A stretch of DNA of 64,000 bases from Nematostella vectensis. Lineage: Eukaryota > Cnidaria > Anthozoa > Actiniaria > Edwardsiidae. Below, piece by piece: positions 57,871-64,000 of the stretch; the first letter of the stretch is position 1; every line of letters starts with the position of its first letter. Below the pieces are notes generated by a model that saw only the letters and a list, made by a program, of their open reading frames with translations, ran no database searches and was not told the DNA's origin. Both the position numbers and the translations under genes were made by a program. The stretch lies in contig NC_064034.1 of assembly GCF_932526225.1 (NCBI RefSeq), positions 4,698,001-4,762,000 of the forward strand, given 5' to 3'.

Positions 57871-58085
57871 GGGCCTTGTTTAATAATAACAAGAATTATA
57901 TTAATTTAGAACGTTGGCTGTTTCACCAAAAAAATTAGTTGCGGTTTAGTGTCTGACACTGATATATTATGTTTTAATTTAATACTTTGTTGTTTTGTTT
58001 AACACTATTCATTTTGCCGTGACCTTGTACAATCTTCTAGCTGCCTGTTTTAAAACCTTTTCATGTATATATTTTTTAAATTGTA

Positions 58086-58091
58086 AATAAA
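58086..58091 (+). terminator. Candidate CFAP144 polyadenylation signal
   Basis: AATAAA 216 bp after the CFAP144 stop, inside an AT-rich 3' flank. Confidence 0.6.
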
Positions 58092-58654
58092 CAATTTCTG
58101 CGAGTTATGGAGAACAAGGTATGGAACATGTGGTTTTATCCACATAAGAATTATACAGGACCAAGTTACAACTTTCCCCATCTATGTGAAGAAGGGTGAG
58201 GATTTTTATGTATAATAAATACACTATTTAACAGACATGCTCTATGTTGTAGGTCATATGAATGTTTCTAAAAAAGGGAAGTTCCCCTGACATTTCAAGC
58301 ATTAGTTCTGTGTATGAGCCAAAAGTGCTAAACATGTGTTCCGGCAAAAGGCTAACTTTCAAACATAAAATACTTCTTGATAGGATCATTACAAAAAACA
58401 ACAAACCTATGTTGCTTTAATTCTCTTTTGTAATAATGCTATGCTTGCCAAGTTACAACTTTCCTCAGTCTAGTTATACCACTGCCTGTATTTTGAATCG
58501 TTTGGTTTTGGGTTGTTCTGGTGTTTGGTTTCAGAGAGTTGTGACTGACCATCATTGGTGACGAAGTGTCCAGTAAATATCTTTGAAATAGTATAGATAA
58601 AATATTTAGTAACATCACACCCTGATGCAGGCGGGTATCCAGGATTGGCCGAGG

Positions 58655-60490
58655 GGGGTGTGTAGTCATAGGTATCATATGAAAAAAAGATAGTATTTGA
58701 AGATTCCTTAATAAGAAATGACACACTTTTGGGCCGCTTAGGGGGGGGGGGGGGCTGCGTAGTCATAGGTATCATATGGAAAAAGCATAGTATTTGAAGA
58801 TTCCTCAATAAGAAATGACACACTTTTGGGCCGCTTAGGGGTGGGGGGGGGGGGGGGTACGTAGTCAGGTATCATATGGAAAAAGCATAGTATTTGAAGA
58901 TTCCTCAATAAGAAATGACACACTTTTGGGCCGCTTAGGGGTGGGGGGGGGGTACGTAGTCATAGGTATCATATGGAAAAAGCATAGTATTTGAAGATTT
59001 CTCAATAAGAAATGACACACTTTTGGGCCGCTTAGGGGTGGGGGGGGGGGGTACGTAGTCATAGGTATCATATGGAAAAAGCATAGTATTTGAAGATTCC
59101 TTAATAAGAAATGACACACTTTTGGGCCGCTTAGGGGTGGGGGGGGGGGTACGTAGTCATAGGTATCATATGGAAAAAGCATAGTATTTGAAGATTTCTC
59201 AATAAGAAATGACACACTTTTGGGCGGCTTAGGGGTGGGGGGGGGTACGTAGTCATAGGTATCATATGGAAAAAGCATAGTATTTGAAGATTTCTCAATA
59301 AGAAATGACACACTTATGGGCCGCTTAGGGGGGGATGCGCAGTCATAGGTATCATATGAAAAAGCATAGTATTTGAAGATTCCTCAATAAGAAATGACAC
59401 ACTTTTGGGTCGCTTAGGGGTGGGGGAGGGGTACGTAGTCATATGTATCATATGGAAAAAGCATAGTATTTGAAGATTCCTCAATAAGAAATGACACACT
59501 TTTGGGCCGCTTAGGGGTGGGGGGGGGGGGGGTACGTAGTCATAGGTATCATATGAAAAAAGCATAGTATTTGAAGATTCCTTAATAAGAAATGACCCAC
59601 TTATGGGCCGCTTAGGGGTGGGGGTGCGCAGTCATAGGTATCATATGAAAAAAGCATAGTATTTGAAGATTCCTTAATAAGAAATGACACACTTATGGGC
59701 CGCTTAGGGGGGGGGTGCGCAGTCATAGGTATCATATGAAAAAGCATAGTATTTGAAGATTCCTTAATAAGAAATGACCCACTTTTTGGCCGCTTAGGGG
59801 TGGGGGGGGGGGGTACGTAGTCATAGGTATCATATGAAAAAAGCATAGTATTTGAAGATTCCTCAATAAGAAATGACACACTTATGGGTCGCTTAGGGGT
59901 GGGGGTGTGCAGTCATAGGTATCATATGAAAAAAGCATAGTATTTGAAGATTCCTTAATAAGAAATGACACACTTATGGGCCGCTTAGGGGGGGGGGGGG
60001 TGCGCAGTCATAGGTATCATATGAAAAAGCATAGTATTTGAAGATTCCTTAATAAGAAATGACCCACTTTTTGGCCGCTTAGGGGTGGGGGGGGGGTACG
60101 TAGTCATAGGTATCATATGGAAAAAGCATAGTATTTGAAGATTCCTCAATAAGAAATGACACACTTATGGGCCGCTTAGGGGTGGGGGGGGGGGGGTACG
60201 TAGTCATAGGTATCATATGGAAAAAGCATAGTATTTGAAGATTCCTCAATAAGAAATGACACACTTTTGGGCCGCTTAGGGGTGGGGGGGGGGGGTACGT
60301 AGTCATAGGTATCATATGAAAAAAGCATAGTATTTGAAGATTCCTCAATAAGAAATGACACACTTATGGGTCGCTTAGGGGGGGGGGTGCGCAGTCATAG
60401 GTATCATATGAAAAGCATAGTATTTGAAGATTCCTTAATAAAAAATAACCCACTTTTTGGCCGCTTAGGGGTGGAGGGGGGGGGGGTGCG
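58655..60490. repeat. ~97-bp minisatellite, 19 copies, each with a G-run
   Basis: The unit begins GTCATAGGTATCATATGGAA, continues through GAAGATTCCTCAATAAGAAA and GACACACTTTTGGGCCGCTT, and ends in AGGGG plus a G-run of 5-20. Nineteen copies were counted by the first phrase, from 58664 to 60393. Unit length varies from about 89 to 102 bp because of the G-run. The flanks (GCAGGCGGGTATCCAGGATT at about 58627; GCGCGAACCCTGCCTGTG at about 60490) resemble ends of a hAT-type MITE, so the array may have grown inside one. Confidence 0.94.
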
Positions 60491-61067
60491 CGCGAACCCT
60501 GCCTGTGTACGCGCATGCTGATGGAAAGTGTATGATTTCAGAAAAGGTCTATCCCTTTTTGCCCCCCTTTTCTACAATCACACAAGTTTAACGAAAACCT
60601 TACCTCTCCGCCTTTACGTCCCTTCTACAGCTATACTATTTAAATAACCCCCTACCTCTGTTTATCCCTACCCTTTAGTAGTAAAACGCTTTTCCATAGT
60701 GTACCTTGCATGTATTATCAAAAATGGATAGCAGCATACAATAATTATAGAATTCAAACTGGTGGAAGAGCCGAAATAAATACTGCAAAAAATGGATTCA
60801 GATTTTGAAATAAGTGCCCCCGTTTCATTACCAAAAATCAGGGACAATATGGCGGCTATTTTTACGGCGCATGTCTGAAATGCCATTTAAAAATGGCCGA
60901 TTATTTTCAAAGATTGTATGCAATGAAATTTGAAAAGCTCGAAATATAGTATTTATGCAAACTAATACAATTTTGCGGTCTTCTTAACTTATTTACCTGA
61001 CTTCAATCTACTTACCAGGATTGGTTTTTGAGGCTTTCATGGAAGTTTTGATCGGGCAATATTATAG
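60491..61067. other. Intergenic region
   Basis: No firm gene. A minus-strand ATG at 60886 opens a short hydrophobic frame (MAFQTCAVKIAAILSLIFG) followed by a donor-like GTAATG, which could be a signal-peptide exon of an unseen gene, but no downstream exon was found. Confidence 0.3.
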
Positions 61068-61280
61068 CTAAATATACCATAAAACTCTCCGTGGATTTTC
61101 TTCAAACTTGTAATAGTAGTTCACCAAATACATGAAATGATGTTGCAGCACATCGATGAATCGATTACGCGGTCTTCCCATGTTATCGAAGGCAGCATGA
61201 TCTCGTGAAACAGCCATTTTTAATGGCAATTGATAATCATTTGGAACGGGCAAAACTCTGTCGAAGTCCCTGAATTTCAT
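61068..61280 (-). CDS. Hypothetical small protein or exon
   Basis: A 70-codon frame from ATG at 61280 to TAG at 61068 (MKFRDFDRVLPVPNDYQLPL, later NRFIDVLQHHFMYLVNYYY). The composition is balanced and protein-like. A possible donor (TG then GTATAT) near the end suggests it could be the first exon of a longer gene. No family recognised. Confidence 0.35.
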   Translation of the reverse strand: MKFRDFDRVLPVPNDYQLPLKMAVSRDHAAFDNMGRPRNRFIDVLQHHFMYLVNYYYKFEENPRRVLWYI

Positions 61281-61662
61281 TCTTTAAGTATTGCTATCTG
61301 AATCTGAGGTACCGCGGTTTGTAGCTTGAGAAAAACCTCTGAAATCTTCGAGTAAATGCTACTAAACCACTTCTTTCTCCGCCATTTTAAGCCTATGTAA
61401 CCAGGCCTAAAAGGTGCAAAAAAGATTCGTGGGGGTATAAGAGAGGCAAGAGAAAGTATAATAAATTCGCCATGTAGGACGAAGTTATCAAGGCCAGTGT
61501 ACTCATTGCATTCATGATCCTTCAAAACAATATCTAATATTTAGATTCTCGAATATTTTTGTACATTATATTGCTTTTTACTTAATCAAATAAATAATGG
61601 GATTCCTGTGGTTAATAAAATTCCAACACTGAGCTAGCAGAGCTAACTAAGAGCAACAAAAT

Positions 61663-64000
61663 ATGTCTGAGATTTTATCCGAATACTCTAAACAAGCAAT
61701 AGATTGGAAATTAAAATTTGATTCAGAGATTAATCCAAGGAGTTCATTTGCTTATTTAACTGGAGAATCTGCAAAGCTATTTGAAGTTGCTTTCACTGTT
61801 AAGGTTCCATTTCCTTTGTTCAAAATATGGAATAATTTTTCAAAAAAAAGTACCTCAGATGGAAGCTGTTATAGTCTAACAGACCTGCTCAATGCCACAG
61901 TACCTGGACACTGTTGGGCTATTGCAAAGGGATCAAGTGGACGGTTGGAAGAAAATCTAAGAAGGGAAACTGGAAAAGTTCTCTCCCTCTATAAGAAGTG
62001 CAAAGGTGGAAGGAACAGAAGGGAACTGGATAAAAGATATGCAGAATTCAGTATCCTTTCAAAAGAGCTTGAATCTATCTCAAAGCTCAGAGATGAATAT
62101 GAAGATGTGAATCTGGAACTTCAAGAATGGAAAAATAAATGCACTGATTTGGAGTTGCAGAAAAAAACACTTTTGGAAGAGCTTAAGCAAGTTCAACAAA
62201 CAAATTGTGAAGAAATTGAAGTTTTAGAAGCACTAAATGAAGAACTCAAAGCTTATGCACTGGCATTAGAGGAAGGGGATGAAAAATTGTGTTGTTCTTC
62301 AAAAAAGATTTCTGAGGTTGGTACAAAACAAAAATCAAGAAAACTTAAACAGCTAAAAGAGAGAGCTCAATGTGCTCTCTGGTTCTCAAAGACATTTGGT
62401 CTGGACATTGCATCTATTGCTTTTAAAGATCAGAGTGATGATGGCAAAATATATACTTTGAACTATGATGAACAGGAAAAAAATAGTGATGAAACTCAAA
62501 GACTTACAGAGGAAGAGAACCATAGGCTTGAACAAGTATTGTTTCTACTAGACAAATTTTGTGTAAGTGATGAATGCTATCATGAACTCAGTTTCCTAAC
62601 AAATGATATCCCTCGATCTTACCTCATTAAACAAAAGAGGGACAAGCTCAATTCTCTCTGCCACATTGAGAGGGTGCCTGGCCCTGACCCTGGTGCTCAA
62701 CGTTCCTTTTCCTTACTGCTAAAGGAGGTCATATCAAAGTATTTGGATTCACACCCATCTTTTGATTTCACTAAAAATCCACTAAAAGTTAAAATAAGTG
62801 GTGATGGGGCAAAGATGTCAAGAACAACCAATTTTATGATTCTCTCTTTCTCATTGCTGCAGTCTGGTGAATACAATGCATCAAAAGGAAACCATACGAT
62901 TGGAATTGTGAATGGACCCGAACAATATGAAACACTGAAAGTTTCATACAACAGTCTAATTAAGGATATTAATGAGCATGTGAAAGCTAAAAAAGTCACT
63001 TTGGGAGACAAAGAAATTCCTTTAGAGTTTTTTCTTGGGGGTGATTTGAAATTTTTGCTGCTTTCAATGGGTCTCAGTGGTGCCACTTCTGATTATGCTT
63101 GTTTGTGGTGTATAGTTCACAAGTCTCAGAGGTGGAATATGAAACATGAATCAACATACTACAACTCAGACACAATGAAAAGAACAATCAAATCACTTAA
63201 GGAGTGGTGTACAAAAAAGAAAGAGAATTATTGTTGTATCAACCCACCTTTATTTGAGATTGAACTAGATCATGTCATTCTGGATGAACTGCATATGATG
63301 TTAAGGATAACAGACAGGCTGACAGAAAATTTGATTATTGAAGTAATGGAAAAAGACAGCAAAGAAGATATGCACAAACCAAGAGGAGAATGTAAAGGCA
63401 TAGGCCTTGATAAGCTAATTAAAGCAATTAATGACATTGGCATAACATTTAATGTGTGGGAAAAACTGAATGCAGATGGAAAATCAAGTAAGCAGAAAGA
63501 CTGGACAAGTTTAGTTGGCTCTGACAAAAAAAAGCTGATGAAATTTCTTCCTGAAAAGCTGAAATCCATGAATATACTCTTTGATGAAACCAAGTCTGAG
63601 GTCATAAAGCTTTGGGAAGACTTCCATTCATTATACCTGCTGATATGCTGTGCAAATGCTGATGAAACTACACCAGATTCTATTCACCAAAAGGCCAAAG
63701 CATGGATAGAATTATTTTCCAAGCTTGGTGCGAAACGTGTTGGTTATGGTAATGCCAGGGTGACCCCATACATGCATGCAGTTCCATACCACATACCCCA
63801 GTTTATCTTAAGTCATGGGCCAATCATACAGTTTTCAGGGCAAGGTGTGGAAAAAAACAACGATGATGCTAAGCGCATATACTACCAAAAGTCCAATAAA
63901 TGGGATGCAGCTAAGGACATTCTGCTTTTGGAGTCTAGGCAAAAATCTCTAGAGCACCACGAAAGAGAGAAGAGAAAATATGTGAAGCGAAATGAGGAAT
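61663..64000 (+). CDS. Long intronless open frame, transposase-like protein (runs off right edge)
   Basis: From ATG at 61663 the frame is open for 779 codons to the window edge, with no stop or intron. Residues about 130-240 are a charged, Leu-rich coiled coil. Beyond that come SGDGAKMSR (Asp381), LEFFLGGDLKFLL (Asp461), a C-x2-C pair (Cys480, Cys483) with His486, LDHVILDELHMMLRITD (Asp536, Asp541, Glu542), then ARVTPYMHAVPYH and FSGQGVEKNND (Glu730). Two isolated Asp in strand-like contexts, a Cys/His insert and a late Glu in a helix suggest an RNase H-fold DDE transposase with a long insertion; this is inference. Similar uncharacterised proteins occur in cnidarians and sponges as far as I recall. 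It may be an active element or a domesticated gene. The left end of any element was not found, and the right end lies outside the window. Confidence 0.72.
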   Translation, partial: MSEILSEYSKQAIDWKLKFDSEINPRSSFAYLTGESAKLFEVAFTVKVPFPLFKIWNNFSKKSTSDGSCYSLTDLLNATVPGHCWAIAKGSSGRLEENLRRETGKVLSLYKKCKGGRNRRELDKRYAEFSILSKELESISKLRDEYEDVNLELQEWKNKCTDLELQKKTLLEELKQVQQTNCEEIEVLEALNEELKAYALALEEGDEKLCCSSKKISEVGTKQKSRKLKQLKERAQCALWFSKTFGLDIASIAFKDQSDDGKIYTLNYDEQEKNSDETQRLTEEENHRLEQVLFLLDKFCVSDECYHELSFLTNDIPRSYLIKQKRDKLNSLCHIERVPGPDPGAQRSFSLLLKEVISKYLDSHPSFDFTKNPLKVKISGDGAKMSRTTNFMILSFSLLQSGEYNASKGNHTIGIVNGPEQYETLKVSYNSLIKDINEHVKAKKVTLGDKEIPLEFFLGGDLKFLLLSMGLSGATSDYACLWCIVHKSQRWNMKHESTYYNSDTMKRTIKSLKEWCTKKKENYCCINPPLFEIELDHVILDELHMMLRITDRLTENLIIEVMEKDSKEDMHKPRGECKGIGLDKLIKAINDIGITFNVWEKLNADGKSSKQKDWTSLVGSDKKKLMKFLPEKLKSMNILFDETKSEVIKLWEDFHSLYLLICCANADETTPDSIHQKAKAWIELFSKLGAKRVGYGNARVTPYMHAVPYHIPQFILSHGPIIQFSGQGVEKNNDDAKRIYYQKSNKWDAAKDILLLESRQKSLEHHEREKRKYVKRNEE

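Noticed and set aside
58439-60363. Minus-strand frames with repeated MSFLIEESSNTMLFPYDTYD and Pro-runs
   Set aside because: They are translations of the ~97-bp array; the Pro-runs come from the G-runs and the frames break whenever run length changes.

Overview
This is animal nuclear DNA, most likely from an anthozoan cnidarian such as a sea anemone (Nematostella-like). The evidence is spliced genes with GT-AG introns, an intact intronless nanos gene, long non-coding stretches, many small terminal-inverted-repeat elements (MITEs), and transposon proteins of the kind common in cnidarian genomes. The species is inferred from style; nothing in the window proves it.

Layout. 1-477 (-) is the 5' part of a Tctex1-domain dynein light chain that runs off the left edge. 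579-5756 is a decayed DNA transposon of about 5.2 kb with terminal inverted repeats of about 770 bp. 5.8-15.3 kb is a gene-poor stretch with a diverged duplication and a MITE. 15892-16542 (+) is nanos with its TATA box. 16.6-23.2 kb is again gene-poor. 23.19-25.53 kb holds two abutting minisatellites (24-bp and 32-bp units), one split by an inserted element. 26838-27604 is a Mutator-like non-autonomous element. 28500-33736 (-) is a seven-exon SERBP1/HABP4-family gene with an apparent one-base frameshift. 35290-51944 (-) is a complete 34-exon DCAF1 (VprBP) gene; its introns carry several minisatellites, a foldback element and a LINE fragment. 53.9-54.9 kb (-) is an unrecognised coding region with frame breaks. 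56420-57870 (+) is CFAP144 (FAM183), a ciliary gene with an RFX X-box just upstream. 58.65-60.49 kb is a third large minisatellite with G-runs. 61663-64000 (+) is a 779-codon intronless open frame that leaves the window and looks like a transposase-type protein.

Exon boundaries were assigned by reading both strands, requiring GT-AG introns and continuous phase. For DCAF1 the 34 exons sum to 4002 nt (1333 residues plus stop). For SERBP1 the sum is one base too long, which exposes the indel. The genes do not form an operon or a pathway. Tctex1 and CFAP144 are axonemal or dynein-related, DCAF1 is a ubiquitin-ligase receptor, SERBP1 binds ribosomes and RNA, and nanos is a germline translational repressor. 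No CRISPR array, rRNA or convincing tRNA was seen.
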